Position numbers and translations under genes: made by a program. From Marinobacter sediminum (lineage in GTDB: Bacteria; Pseudomonadota; Gammaproteobacteria; Pseudomonadales; Oleiphilaceae), in NCBI RefSeq assembly GCF_023657445.1, contig NZ_JAGTWY010000001.1:2046001-2110000 (forward strand): a DNA stretch of 64,000 bases, given 5' to 3'. The notes beneath the pieces are model-generated. The model worked only from the letters and a program-made list of their open reading frames with translations. It made no database searches and was not told the origin of the DNA. Positions 1 to 9,154 of this stretch are shown here, piece after piece. Positions within the stretch are counted from its first letter, which is position 1. Each line of letters starts with the position of its first letter.

Positions 1-253
1 TCATATCCGCGCGAACACCCATCATTCGGCCAGTCAACTGATCAGTCAGCTTGAACGTCTGCAGCTCCAGATCGTTGCCCGTACCGGTAAACAGTGACTC
101 GAGGTATTCGATCAGCGGTGGGATTACCAGCTGGTAGCCCCAGCGCTGGCAGGTATCCATTACATCCCGGCGCAGGGATTCGATCCGTCCGGCCAGAGGC
201 GGCAGAATGTCCTCTACCCCGTCCGGCAGTAACCAGCGATCAGATACTGTCAT
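1..253 (-). CDS. hisZ: ATP phosphoribosyltransferase regulatory subunit HisZ (5' part only)
   Basis: Only the first 84 codons lie in the window; the gene runs off the left edge. The translation starts [19 protein letters not shown] and continues into the class II aminoacyl-tRNA synthetase-like fold typical of HisZ, the catalytically inactive HisRS paralogue. In the family, HisZ assembles with short-form HisG to make an active, histidine-sensitive ATP phosphoribosyltransferase, the first step of histidine synthesis. The motif around [20 protein letters not shown] matches the motif-1 region of HisZ/HisRS. It lies downstream of hflC on the same strand, the pseudomonad arrangement. Confidence is limited only by truncation. 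Confidence 0.85.
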   Translation of the reverse strand, partial: MTVSDRWLLPDGVEDILPPLAGRIESLRRDVMDTCQRWGYQLVIPPLIEYLESLFTGTGNDLELQTFKLTDQLTGRMMGVRADM

Positions 254-383
254 GAGATTACGTTGTCCGTCAGGCCCGCTCCGGCAACAATTGCCGCGGG
301 GATTACACAGGATTTAGGGCGAATGCCGGGAAAGGAAAAAACCCGGAACAAAACCGCCAGAATTTTACACGGTTGGCCGGCAC

Positions 384-416
384 AAAAAAACCGGAATACC
401 GAGGTATTCCGGTTTT
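384..416 (-). terminator. Rho-independent terminator after hflC
   Basis: A 14-bp perfect inverted repeat (387-400 with 403-416) read on the minus strand is followed by a run of seven T. It sits about 20 nt past the hflC stop codon and about 130 nt before hisZ. It should end the hfq-hflX-hflKC transcript and uncouple it from hisZ. Confidence 0.85.
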
Positions 417-435
417 CGACTCCCGGTTTAGGGCT

Positions 436-1311
436 TTAGCGAGGGCCCTGGGGATCCTTCAGGAATTTCATGAAGTCACTTTTGGAGTCAATGACCATGA
501 TATCGTCCTTGCTCGAAAAGGTATTCCGATAGGCCTCAAGACTCCTGTAGAAGCTGTAAAACTCGGCGTTAGAGCCATAGGCGTTTGCATAGATTTCAGC
601 CGCCTGGCCGTCGCCCTCACCCCGGGTTTCCTCGGATTCCGCAAACGCCTCTGCCAGAACAACCGTGCGCTGGCGATCGGCGTCGGCACGAATACCCTCG
701 GCCAGCTCCTTGCCGCGTGAGCGGAATTCCTGAGCGAGCTTTTCGCGCTCTGTGGCCATACGGCGATACACATTTTCACTAACCTGGCCAGGAAATTCTA
801 TCGCTTTAACCCGCACGTCGAGCACTTCGATACCAAATTCCTTCACGGATGTTTCGTTAACGCGGTCCCGCAAGGTATGCATCAGCTCATCCCGCTGACC
901 CGATACCACTTCGTGCATGGTCCGGATACCGAACTCATCCCGCAGACCATTATCCACGCGGGACAAGAGCAGCGACTGGGCACGGAACTCGTCGCCACCG
1001 GTTGCCCGGTAGAACTGATCCACATTGAGAATCTTCCAGGCAATGTAGGAGTCCACGTCCAGCGGTTTCTTCTCGACCGTCAGATACTGGCGGGAAGGAA
1101 GGTCCATGGTCAGTACCCGGATATCAAACTCCCGGACCTGATCAATCACCGGAACCTTGAAATGAATACCCGCCTGAATATCCGTTTCCACCAGCTCCCC
1201 GAACCGGAGCATCACGCCCCGATGAGTTTCGGGGATGATATACACACTGGATAAAACCAGCAGGACGACAATGAGGGCGCCTGCAAGGCCCACGACACCT
1301 TTAGGTCCCAT
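436..1311 (-). CDS. hflC: Protease modulator HflC (SPFH/band 7 protein)
   Basis: This 291-residue protein has one N-terminal membrane segment (about residues 7-26) and an SPFH/band-7 domain behind it. In the family HflC pairs with HflK in a large periplasm-facing ring around the FtsH protease and modulates turnover of membrane proteins. The N-terminus MGPKGVVGLAGALIVVLLV and the central stretch on the mature conductance of ERGV-type sequence (THRGVMLRFGE) are characteristic. A strong GGAGGAGC ribosome site precedes the ATG. The gene starts 2 nt after the hflK stop codon, so translation is probably coupled. A good terminator follows. Confidence 0.95.
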   Translation of the reverse strand: MGPKGVVGLAGALIVVLLVLSSVYIIPETHRGVMLRFGELVETDIQAGIHFKVPVIDQVREFDIRVLTMDLPSRQYLTVEKKPLDVDSYIAWKILNVDQFYRATGGDEFRAQSLLLSRVDNGLRDEFGIRTMHEVVSGQRDELMHTLRDRVNETSVKEFGIEVLDVRVKAIEFPGQVSENVYRRMATEREKLAQEFRSRGKELAEGIRADADRQRTVVLAEAFAESEETRGEGDGQAAEIYANAYGSNAEFYSFYRSLEAYRNTFSSKDDIMVIDSKSDFMKFLKDPQGPR

Positions 1312-1313
1312 AA

Positions 1314-2501
1314 TTATCTGCTCCTCCGTACGTTAGTGTCCTGCCTGGAGCGAAGCTCCTGCAGTACCCGGTCTGTCAGCGCCTGAATATCGGTCTGATC
1401 ATTACTGGTGCCAGTAGACCTGCCAGAAGAACGAGGCAAGGATCCCTGGGTCAGACGATCCAGCGGAAGGTACATCATATTGCCGCTGCTTTCGGTATCC
1501 ACCAGGATTTTGCTGCTGTTGGACAGCACCGTCTCAAGCGTCTGCAGATACATGCGCTCACGGGTGACTATGGGAGCGTTCTGGTAGACCGCCAGCAACT
1601 GCAGGAAGCGGGAGGTTTCACCACGGGCACGCTCAATGACCTGCTGCTTGTAGGCGCTGGCTTCCTCAATCATGCGCTGAGCCTGACCACGAGCCTCCGG
1701 AACCACCTTGTTACGATAGGTTTCGGCTTCCTCTTTGACCTGCTGTTCATCTTCACGGGCACGCTGGACTTCCCGGAATGCATCCTGAACCGCAGGAGGC
1801 GGCTGGGTGCTTTCAACGTTAACCCGGACAATTTCCAGGCCAGTACCATACTCGACGAGGAAGCTCTGGAGCCGCTGTTCTACGCGGACCGCCAGCTCTG
1901 CACGACCTTCTGTCAGCACGTCGTCCAGGGAGGAACTACCTACCTCGTGACGCAGGGCGCTGTCGGTTGCAAAGGCCAGGGCCTGGTTTGAGTCACGAAC
2001 GTTCAGCACGTAGGACTGAGCGTCAGACACACGGTACTGGACCTGCAGATCTACGGTGACCAGGTTTTCGTCCTGGGTCAGCATCTGGCCGCTCGATTCA
2101 GCCGTACGAACACTGGTAACCCGCACCTTGGTGACGTCATCAATCAACGGCACCTTGAAGCGCAGACCAGGACTCTCAGTCCGGTTGTATTCACCGAAGC
2201 GGAGCACAACCGCCCGCTCCTGTTCGTTCACGGTGTAGAACGACTGGAAAACCACATAGCCGACGACCAGAATCGCGGCAATCGCCAGCACGGCACCGAA
2301 ACTGCCGGCACTTCCGCCAGAGCTGCCTCCGCTTCCACCTGACTTTCCGCCTTTGCCACCAAGCATCTTGTTCAGCTTGTCGAGACCCTTTTTCAGCGCC
2401 TCATCGAGATCCGGCGGCCCCTGATCATTGCCGCGACGACCACCACCGGTACCCCAGGGATCATTGTCGTTACGGTTTCCACCCGGTTCGTTCCAGGCCA
2501 T
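1314..2501 (-). CDS. hflK: Protease modulator HflK (SPFH/band 7 protein)
   Basis: This is the partner of HflC in the FtsH-associated SPFH complex. It has a Gly- and Asn-rich cytoplasmic N-terminal tail, a membrane segment near residues 70-92, a band-7 domain, and a helical region rich in Glu, Arg and Gln. I chose the ATG giving MAWNEPGGNRNDNDPWG because it matches the E. coli HflK N-terminus and has GGAGAG upstream. A start 36 nt earlier is possible in frame but adds residues the family lacks. At 395 residues it is close to the usual length. It is the first gene of the hflKC pair and lies 79 nt after hflX. Confidence 0.93.
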   Translation of the reverse strand: MAWNEPGGNRNDNDPWGTGGGRRGNDQGPPDLDEALKKGLDKLNKMLGGKGGKSGGSGGSSGGSAGSFGAVLAIAAILVVGYVVFQSFYTVNEQERAVVLRFGEYNRTESPGLRFKVPLIDDVTKVRVTSVRTAESSGQMLTQDENLVTVDLQVQYRVSDAQSYVLNVRDSNQALAFATDSALRHEVGSSSLDDVLTEGRAELAVRVEQRLQSFLVEYGTGLEIVRVNVESTQPPPAVQDAFREVQRAREDEQQVKEEAETYRNKVVPEARGQAQRMIEEASAYKQQVIERARGETSRFLQLLAVYQNAPIVTRERMYLQTLETVLSNSSKILVDTESSGNMMYLPLDRLTQGSLPRSSGRSTGTSNDQTDIQALTDRVLQELRSRQDTNVRRSR

Positions 2502-2580
2502 AGTTCTCTCCGTTCCTGACTTATAGAATGGCTGCAAATACTAGGGATTTATCAGCGCCCCGGCAATAGCCTACCTCGTT

Positions 2581-3879
2581 TCAGGCAGTTTGATCGCCAA
2601 GACGAACTGAATCTTCTTTGACTCCTGCGCGACTGAGCAACTGAAGCCAGTCCCGGTTCTGCAATCGGACTTCCAGCACGGTATCACCGGTCTGGTGATG
2701 CTCTTCGCTCAGCACAGACCCCGCTTCATGTAACAACGCCCGTAACTTGCCGTCGGCCGGTCCGAGCAGGACAAAGTGGTGCACGACATCTTCAGCCAGG
2801 CGTTCAACGATGGCATCGAACAGGCCATCCAGGCCTTCTCCGGTCACTGCGGACACCCAGGCTCTAACCGGCACGCCGTCTTCATTACGCTCAATCCGGG
2901 GAGTAAAATTCTCCATCAGATCAATCTTGTTGAACACCTGCAGCATCGGAATCTCGTTAGCTCCGATTTCTGCCAGCACTTCTTCCACCTGCTCTATATT
3001 TTCGTCCCGACGACTATCATGACCGTCAATAACATGAAGCAGCAAGGACGCTTCGGTGGTCTCTTCCAGAGTCGCCCTGAACGCCTCCACCAGCTTGTGA
3101 GGCAAATGGCGGATAAAGCCCACGGTGTCCGCCACTACGACCGGCCCAAGATCCGGAAGTTCCAGACGTCTCAGGGTCGGGTCCAGTGTGGCAAACAACT
3201 GGTCAGCAGCATATACGCTGGAAGTTGTCATTCGGTTGAACAGCGTCGATTTCCCTGCGTTGGTGTAACCAACCAGCGATACCGTCGGGATATCTGCCCG
3301 TTTGCGGGCGCGCCGTCCCTGGTTACGCTGCCGGCGAACCTTCTCAAGTCGCTTGTGAATGGACTTGATGCGCTCCCGCAGAAGCCGGCGATCTGTTTCG
3401 AGCTGGGTTTCACCCGGTCCCCGAAGCCCAATACCGCCCTTTTGACGCTCAAGGTGAGTCCAGCCTCGCACCAGACGGGTAGACATGTGCTCCAACTGGG
3501 CCAGTTCTACCTGAAGTTTGCCCTCGTGGGTCCGGGCTCTCTGGGCAAAAATATCCAGAATAACGCCCGTGCGATCAAGCACGCGACAGCGCAGATCGTG
3601 CTCGACATTACGCTCCTGGCTCGGGCTTAGGGCATGGTTGAACAGAACCACATCCGCCTCATTGGCAGAAATGGCATCCCGGATTTCCTCAAGTTTGCCC
3701 TCACCGACAAACAGTCGGGGACTGGGCTGCTTCCGAGAACCGGTAACCACGGCTACTGGTTCAACGCCCGCGGAAGTTACGAGCTCGCGAAATTCATCGG
3801 GATCTTCGGTGTCATCATGGGAGGTGAAATCGATGTGAACGAGAATCGCCCTTTCACCGACATCGGGACGTTCAAACAA
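2581..3879 (-). CDS. hflX: Ribosome-associated GTPase HflX
   Basis: HflX is a translation-factor-class GTPase that splits stalled or heat-damaged 70S ribosomes. The 432-residue product has an N-terminal nucleotide-binding HflX domain, a Gly-rich linker containing GGIGLRGPGETQLETDRR, then a G domain with VGYTNAGKSTLFN (G1), DTVGFIRHLP (G3) and NKIDL (G4). The start is a TTG codon at 3879, giving MFERPDVGERA, which aligns with E. coli MFDRYDAGEQA; GGAG lies 11 nt upstream. It lies between hfq and hflK on the same strand. The terminator after hfq means it may rely on read-through or its own promoter. Confidence 0.94.
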   Translation of the reverse strand: MFERPDVGERAILVHIDFTSHDDTEDPDEFRELVTSAGVEPVAVVTGSRKQPSPRLFVGEGKLEEIRDAISANEADVVLFNHALSPSQERNVEHDLRCRVLDRTGVILDIFAQRARTHEGKLQVELAQLEHMSTRLVRGWTHLERQKGGIGLRGPGETQLETDRRLLRERIKSIHKRLEKVRRQRNQGRRARKRADIPTVSLVGYTNAGKSTLFNRMTTSSVYAADQLFATLDPTLRRLELPDLGPVVVADTVGFIRHLPHKLVEAFRATLEETTEASLLLHVIDGHDSRRDENIEQVEEVLAEIGANEIPMLQVFNKIDLMENFTPRIERNEDGVPVRAWVSAVTGEGLDGLFDAIVERLAEDVVHHFVLLGPADGKLRALLHEAGSVLSEEHHQTGDTVLEVRLQNRDWLQLLSRAGVKEDSVRLGDQTA

Positions 3880-3917
3880 GTGGTATCAACTCCGAAACAG
3901 TCAAGCTGTTAACCTCA

Positions 3918-3974
3918 TAAAAAAACAAACACCCGCGTTCTTCTGAACCTTCAGGTCCTTCAGAAGCGCGGGTG
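3918..3974 (-). terminator. Rho-independent terminator between hfq and hflX
   Basis: On the minus strand a long hairpin, with its stem built from 3931-3947 and 3957-3973 with small mismatches, is followed by GTTTGTTTTTTTAT. It lies just after the hfq stop codon and before hflX. It may be a partial terminator that sets the hfq to hflX expression ratio. Confidence 0.75.
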
Positions 3975-3998
3975 GTAATACAGGGAAAACCGGACAAA

Positions 3999-4250
3999 TC
4001 AGTCTTCAGGCTCGCCTTCTCCTCCCGGAGCCTGCGGCGGAATGCGAACATTGCGGGCAGGTACCACTGTGGAAATAGCATGCTTGTAGACCATTTGGCT
4101 GACAGTATTTTTCAGCAAAATCACGAACTGGTCAAAAGATTCAACCTGGCCCTGAAGCTTGATACCATTGACCAGAAAGATAGAAACCGGGATGCGTTCC
4201 TTGCGCAAGGCATTGAGGTAAGGGTCTTGTAACGAGTGCCCTTTTGACAT
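3999..4250 (-). CDS. hfq: RNA chaperone Hfq
   Basis: The 83-residue protein is almost identical to E. coli Hfq through the Sm1 and Sm2 motifs: [20 protein letters not shown] and [12 protein letters not shown]. Hfq forms a hexameric ring that matches small RNAs with target mRNAs and tunes mRNA stability. Residues for the proximal U-binding pocket (Gln8, Asp9, Phe42, Lys56, His57 region) are in place. The C-terminal tail is short ([15 protein letters not shown]), as in pseudomonads and unlike enterics. It sits between miaA and hflX in the conserved miaA-hfq-hflX order, with its own terminator downstream. Confidence 0.98.
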   Translation of the reverse strand: MSKGHSLQDPYLNALRKERIPVSIFLVNGIKLQGQVESFDQFVILLKNTVSQMVYKHAISTVVPARNVRIPPQAPGGEGEPED

Positions 4251-4283
4251 GTGTGTTCTCCTGTTTTTAGTAAGTGCAGATCG

Positions 4284-5327
4284 TCATTTTTCAGAATTAA
4301 ATGTGGCGCGTAGTCTGATTTTTTTCAAGGCTGCCTCGGCGATAAGTTTGTCTTCACTATCGAGCCAACCCACACCGGACCATTTCCGCAACCAGGTTAA
4401 CTGCCGTTTGGCCAGCTGGCGCGTGGCAGCAACGCCTTTGCTTACAAATGTGTCATAGTCATATTCACCGGCGAGATAAGCCCAGGCCTGGCGATAACCA
4501 ACACAACGCATGGATGGGAGATCAGGGCGCAAGTCCTCCCTGACCATCAGCGCGCGTACTTCATCAAGAAAACCTGCTTCCAGCATTTTGAGAAAGCGAA
4601 GACGTATCCTCTCATGAAGCACTCGCCGCTCGGGCGGCGCCATGGCAAGCTGCGTTATAGTATACGGAAGCGAAGTGGCTTCGTCTGCCTGCCATTGGGT
4701 GAAATAGGTGTAATCCTCAACCCCATCTCCTTGAGTTTGCGACAAACTGGCACCCTCAGCCTGCCAGAACGATGAAATTGGCTTCCCGGTCAGGCGAATG
4801 ACTTCAAGGGCCCTTAGTAACCTCTGGCGGTTATTCGGATGAATCAGATGGGCAGCGACCGGATCTTTCACTTCCAGTTCCCGGTGCAGAGTCTCCCACC
4901 CTCTTTCCTTTGCTTGCCGTTCCAGTGACTCACGCAGCTCAGGGCTGGCAGACGGCAGTCCCGACATTCCGTGCAAAAGTGCCTTGAAGTACATCATGGT
5001 CCCGCCAACCAGCAGCGGGATACGCCCCGCCTCGGTAATTTTTGCCATTTCGGCAAGAGCATCCCTTCTGAAATCTGCAGCAGAGTAGGTTTCGGCCGGA
5101 TCACAGATATCGATCAGCCGATGCGGGGCCACTGCCAGTTCTGCGGCAGAAGGCTTGGCGGTGCCGATATTCATGTCTCGGTAGATCATGGCCGAGTCGA
5201 CACTGATGATGTCACAGGGCAGCCGCCTGCACAGCTCTATCGCCAGATCGGTTTTTCCGGAGGCCGTCGGCCCCATCAGGAAGATGGCAGGGGGCTTGTC
5301 AGCGTAGCTTTTTGTTTGCTCAGGCAT
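4284..5327 (-). CDS. miaA: tRNA dimethylallyltransferase MiaA
   Basis: MiaA transfers the dimethylallyl group from DMAPP to A37 of tRNAs reading UNN codons, the first step of ms2i6A. The 347-residue product carries the P-loop [11 protein letters not shown] near residue 19, the [16 protein letters not shown] block, and the helical tRNA-binding insert ending in [17 protein letters not shown]. It is about 30 residues longer than the E. coli enzyme at the C-terminus. The gene follows mutL by 6 nt, indicating an operon. No strong ribosome site is visible, so translation is probably coupled to mutL. Confidence 0.96.
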   Translation of the reverse strand: MPEQTKSYADKPPAIFLMGPTASGKTDLAIELCRRLPCDIISVDSAMIYRDMNIGTAKPSAAELAVAPHRLIDICDPAETYSAADFRRDALAEMAKITEAGRIPLLVGGTMMYFKALLHGMSGLPSASPELRESLERQAKERGWETLHRELEVKDPVAAHLIHPNNRQRLLRALEVIRLTGKPISSFWQAEGASLSQTQGDGVEDYTYFTQWQADEATSLPYTITQLAMAPPERRVLHERIRLRFLKMLEAGFLDEVRALMVREDLRPDLPSMRCVGYRQAWAYLAGEYDYDTFVSKGVAATRQLAKRQLTWLRKWSGVGWLDSEDKLIAEAALKKIRLRATFNSEK

Positions 5328-5333
5328 GGCTGT

Positions 5334-7244
5334 TCAGCGGCCCCGGAGGAATAGCTTGTCGAGCTCGGACAGGGTCACCAGCGTCCAGGTTGGTCTGCCA
5401 TGGTTACATTGCCCGCTGCGCTCTGTGGCTTCCATGTCCCGCAACAGGGAGTTCATTTCGGGGATCGTCAGCTGCCGATTGGCCCTGACGGAACCATGAC
5501 AGGCCATGGTGCCCAGTAATTCATGGGTCACCGCCTCGACACGATCGCTCTGGCCATGTTCAATAAGGTCAGCAAGCACATCCCGAACCAGTTGCTCTGT
5601 GTCCGCGCCCCGCAACAATGCGGGAACCTGCCGCACTGCCAGGGTTTCCGGCCCTATTCGCTCAATCTGCAGCCCTACTTTTTGCAGCTCCCCACCGTGG
5701 CTTTCCGTCAGTGCAGCCTCTTTCTGGCTAACCGCCAGCGATAACGGCACCAGCAACGGCTGGCTCTTGAGGTCCTGCTCGGCCAACGCCCGCTTCATCC
5801 GTTCGTATGTGATCCGCTCATGGGCTGCATGCATATCGACAACAATCAGCCCGGCTCGGCCCTGGGCGAGGATATAGATGCCGTGCAACTGGGCGATGGC
5901 ATAGCCTAGCGGTGGCTCTTCATCGCTATCCACCGGCGGCGTCGGCATAACCTCTGCCATGACCTTTGATGCCTGAGCTGAACCGGCATCGACACCACCT
6001 CCCGCATTAAGAGAGCTGTAAAAGGCCATCTGGTCACTGGCCCGCCAATCCTGCTGAGGCTGAGCATGATGTTGCCCGCCGTAGAAGGCGGCCTGCGCAG
6101 GCTCATGGCCATGAGTGCCAGCCGTGGGTCGATCCGACCAGGTGTTGGCAGGTGCATGTCCACCAACGGCTATCGACTCTGGTGAAACAGCGTTTTCACG
6201 TCCAAATGACTGGGCTGCTGCACCTCGAAAATGATCGTCCGGCCGCACATCGGCCAGTGCCTTGTGTAAAGTCCGGAAAATAAAATCATGAACAAGCCGG
6301 CCGTCGCGAAAACGCACCTCGTGCTTGGTGGGGTGCACATTCACATCCACCGTTGCCGGATCGACTTCAAGATAGAGTACGAAGGCAGGGTGGCGATTGT
6401 TATAGAGTACGTCCCGGTAGGCCTGCCGCACAGCATGTGCCACCAGCCGGTCCCGGATAACACGGCCATTCACAAAGAAATACTGCAGGTCAGACTGACT
6501 CCGGGAAAATGTTGGCAGGGCCACCCAGCCCCACAGTCGAAGACCTGTGGCTTCGGCGTCAATAATCACCGCATTATCAATGAATTTCTGCCCGCAAAGG
6601 GCAGCAATGCGGCGCTCCTTATCAAGCGCTGATTCAGCAGGGCGCAAACTCTGGACGACACGCTGATTGTGGCGCAAGGTAAAGCCGGCATCAAAACGAC
6701 CGAGTGCCTGGCGGCGCACACACTCTTCAACATGATTGAATTCGGTCTTCTCGGTACGCAGAAACTTGCGCCTAGCTGGCGTGTTAAAGAAAAGGTCGCG
6801 GACCTCCAGGGTAGTACCGACCGGATGGGCTGCGGGGGATATCCGGGCGTCCATTTCACGCCCCTCCACCTCCACCCGGGAAGCGGCCTCCTGATCCGCC
6901 GTCCTGGACGTCAGAGTCAGCCGGGAAACCGAACTGATACTTGCCAATGCCTCGCCACGAAACCCGAGAGAGGCAACAGCTTCCAGATCATCGAGACTGG
7001 CTATCTTGCTCGTGGCATGGCGGCTCAGCGCCAGCGGCAAGTCATCTTCGGCGATACCGCTCCCATCATCCCGCACACGGATAAGCTTGACGCCACCTTG
7101 TTCCACTTCAACGTCAACCCGGTTAGCACCGGCATCAAGGGCGTTTTCAACGAGTTCTTTTACAACTGATGCGGGACGCTCCACCACTTCGCCAGCGGCA
7201 ATCTGGTTCGCGAGCCGAGGCGAGAGCAATCGAATGGGGGGCAT
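5334..7244 (-). CDS. mutL: DNA mismatch repair protein MutL
   Basis: MutL links mismatch recognition by MutS to strand incision. The 636-residue protein has the N-terminal GHKL ATPase with [17 protein letters not shown] and ATSKI...LGFRGEAL, a transducer domain, a variable linker (about residues 350-440), and a C-terminal dimerization domain. I see no DQHA(X)2E(X)4E endonuclease motif; the equivalent stretch reads [16 protein letters not shown], so [12 protein letters not shown] resembles that motif only in part and should be inspected. It lies 20 nt downstream of amiB and 6 nt upstream of miaA. Confidence 0.95.
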   Translation of the reverse strand: MPPIRLLSPRLANQIAAGEVVERPASVVKELVENALDAGANRVDVEVEQGGVKLIRVRDDGSGIAEDDLPLALSRHATSKIASLDDLEAVASLGFRGEALASISSVSRLTLTSRTADQEAASRVEVEGREMDARISPAAHPVGTTLEVRDLFFNTPARRKFLRTEKTEFNHVEECVRRQALGRFDAGFTLRHNQRVVQSLRPAESALDKERRIAALCGQKFIDNAVIIDAEATGLRLWGWVALPTFSRSQSDLQYFFVNGRVIRDRLVAHAVRQAYRDVLYNNRHPAFVLYLEVDPATVDVNVHPTKHEVRFRDGRLVHDFIFRTLHKALADVRPDDHFRGAAAQSFGRENAVSPESIAVGGHAPANTWSDRPTAGTHGHEPAQAAFYGGQHHAQPQQDWRASDQMAFYSSLNAGGGVDAGSAQASKVMAEVMPTPPVDSDEEPPLGYAIAQLHGIYILAQGRAGLIVVDMHAAHERITYERMKRALAEQDLKSQPLLVPLSLAVSQKEAALTESHGGELQKVGLQIERIGPETLAVRQVPALLRGADTEQLVRDVLADLIEHGQSDRVEAVTHELLGTMACHGSVRANRQLTIPEMNSLLRDMEATERSGQCNHGRPTWTLVTLSELDKLFLRGR

Positions 7245-7264
7245 GTTACGGAAAAACCTCTTGA

Positions 7265-8617
7265 TCAGGACGCGGGAATACGAATGGTTTGCCCTACCAT
7301 AACACGGTCATCCCTCAAGCCGTTATACTGCATCAGCCTGCTAACGGATGTCTGATTTTCCCTTGCCACTCCGGAGAGCGTGTCGCCTCGCTGGATCCGA
7401 TAATGGCTAACGGCATTACCGCTCTGGCGCTGCTGTTTCTGCCAGGCCAGCAACGTGCCCGGCGGTGGTGTCTTCCGGAAATGCTGATCAACACCCTGCA
7501 TGATCGCTTTCGCGAGTTTGTTCCGATACCACTTGGTTGCGAGGTTTTTCTCTTCCTGAGGGTTCGAGATGAATCCGGCTTCAACCAGGATGGACGGAAT
7601 ATCCGGAGACTTCAGAACGACGAATGCCGCCTGCTCAACGCCCGATTTATGCAGTTCTGTTACACGTCCCAGCTTCCCGAGTACCGAATTGCCAACGCCC
7701 AGGCTGGCGTTAATGCTTGCCGTCATGGACAGATCGAGGAGCACGCCCGCCAGCATGTCGTCCCGACCGTCCAGCGAAACACCGCCTGTCAGATCGGAGC
7801 GATTCTCACTCTGGGCCAGCCAGCGCGCAGTTTCACTGGTTGCGCCCCGCTGAGACAAAGCGAATACGGATGCACCTTTCGGCTGCGGGGTGCGGAATGC
7901 ATCCGCATGCATCGAGATGAACAGGTCTGCGTTGTACTTCCTTGCCAACAAGGTTCGACTACGGAGCCCGATGTAATAGTCACCGGTGCGGGTAAGCTTG
8001 GCGGTATATCCCGTTTGCCCATTGATCAGTTTTGCCAGAGTTTTTGCCATTCCCAGCACCACGTCTTTCTCGCGGGTGCCTCTGGGTCCTGTAGCACCGG
8101 GGTCTTCGCCCCCGTGCCCGGCGTCTATCACCACAATAACGTCGCGCTTACCCGAGGAATTCTGCGTGACGGTCGGCTTGCTGGCCTTTTCCAGACGGCT
8201 CCCTCCCTCATCGATCAGGTCAACCACAAGGCGATGACCATATTGATCGTTGGGCTCCAACTGAAAACTGCGGGGCTTGATGTCACTGTTCAGGTCGAGA
8301 ACAACCCGCAGATCACTGCCATTCCGGGGTGCACTGCGGATACGGCGGATTGGACTGCCGGAAAGATCCAGCTTGGCGAAATCCGCTTTCAGGCTCGTAT
8401 TTTTCAGATCGATGACCAGACGGGCCGGCCCCTTGAGGGAAAAGATGTTGTGATCAACCTTACCCGCCGTGTCCAGCACAAGGCGGGTATGGTCCGGTGC
8501 AGGCCAGACGCGCACACCTTCCACCGGGGTCCCGGCCTCAACGACCGGTGACAGGGACAGCAATAGGGCCGCCGCGACACCTGCCAGATGTTTAAGGCTA
8601 AATTTGACTGTTGTCAT
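7265..8617 (-). CDS. amiB: N-acetylmuramoyl-L-alanine amidase AmiB-like, with AMIN and LysM domains
   Basis: This is a periplasmic zinc amidase that splits septal peptidoglycan during cell separation. After a signal peptide (about residues 1-28) come an AMIN domain (about 30-140) for envelope targeting, an Amidase_3 domain with [14 protein letters not shown] and SMHADAF supplying zinc ligands, and a C-terminal LysM domain ([18 protein letters not shown]). I placed the start at 8617 because AGGA lies 9 nt before it; a GTG 21 nt upstream has no ribosome site. It belongs to the tsaE-amiB-mutL-miaA run. Confidence 0.93.
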   Translation of the reverse strand: MTTVKFSLKHLAGVAAALLLSLSPVVEAGTPVEGVRVWPAPDHTRLVLDTAGKVDHNIFSLKGPARLVIDLKNTSLKADFAKLDLSGSPIRRIRSAPRNGSDLRVVLDLNSDIKPRSFQLEPNDQYGHRLVVDLIDEGGSRLEKASKPTVTQNSSGKRDVIVVIDAGHGGEDPGATGPRGTREKDVVLGMAKTLAKLINGQTGYTAKLTRTGDYYIGLRSRTLLARKYNADLFISMHADAFRTPQPKGASVFALSQRGATSETARWLAQSENRSDLTGGVSLDGRDDMLAGVLLDLSMTASINASLGVGNSVLGKLGRVTELHKSGVEQAAFVVLKSPDIPSILVEAGFISNPQEEKNLATKWYRNKLAKAIMQGVDQHFRKTPPPGTLLAWQKQQRQSGNAVSHYRIQRGDTLSGVARENQTSVSRLMQYNGLRDDRVMVGQTIRIPAS

Positions 8618-8656
8618 ACAGCATTCCTGCTTGTTCACCGATGGGACTCATGAAAT

Positions 8657-9154
8657 TCAATGGTCCGGTCCAGTAGGTTCCAGTTGATTCAGCAAAGCGG
8701 CTCCCTGCTCAGAGCGCGCCCGGATTATGACTGAGCGGCCTGCCCCTTGAGGTGCAAAATGTATTTCCAGATCCGGCTCCGGCAAAACCCCCTCACCGCG
8801 CTCTGGCCATTCAATCAGACACAGACTGGGCACGGAGAAGTAGTCCCGGATACCCATATACTCCAGCTCTTCCGGATCACCCAGACGATACAGGTCAAAA
8901 TGGTAGGCCGGCGGCTGTAAATCCTCATACGGCTCGACCAGGGTATACGTCGGACTCTTTACCGCACCTTCGTGGCCAAGGCCGCGCATTACGCCGCGAC
9001 TCAGGGTAGTCTTACCCATACCCAGATCGCCTTCCAGAAAGACCGTCAGACCCTGCCCGGACTCCATCACAACCCTTGCCAGCTCACGGCCGAGATGCTC
9101 GGTCTCAGCCTCGCCGTCCAGAAACAGGCGGCGCTCATTGCCAAAAATGCTCAT
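8657..9154 (-). CDS. tsaE: tRNA threonylcarbamoyladenosine biosynthesis ATPase TsaE
   Basis: TsaE is the P-loop ATPase partner of TsaB and TsaD in making t6A37 on ANN-decoding tRNAs. The 165-residue product has the Walker A motif GDLGMGKTTLSRG near residue 43, SPTYTLVEPYE, and the HFDLYRLGDPEELEYMGIRDYF signature followed by LIEWPERG. Its ATG overlaps the nnr stop codon by 4 nt, so the two are translationally coupled. The start MSIFGNERRLFL fits the family length. Confidence 0.96.
   Translation of the reverse strand: MSIFGNERRLFLDGEAETEHLGRELARVVMESGQGLTVFLEGDLGMGKTTLSRGVMRGLGHEGAVKSPTYTLVEPYEDLQPPAYHFDLYRLGDPEELEYMGIRDYFSVPSLCLIEWPERGEGVLPEPDLEIHFAPQGAGRSVIIRARSEQGAALLNQLEPTGPDH

Noticed and set aside
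2776..3630. 284-codon frame opposite hflX
   Set aside because: It is antisense to a well supported gene and has no family features or ribosome site.
7289..8551. 420-codon open frame on the plus strand opposite amiB
   Set aside because: It mirrors amiB, whose domains are unmistakable. The antisense translation has no recognisable motif and the frame is explained by high GC at codon third positions.
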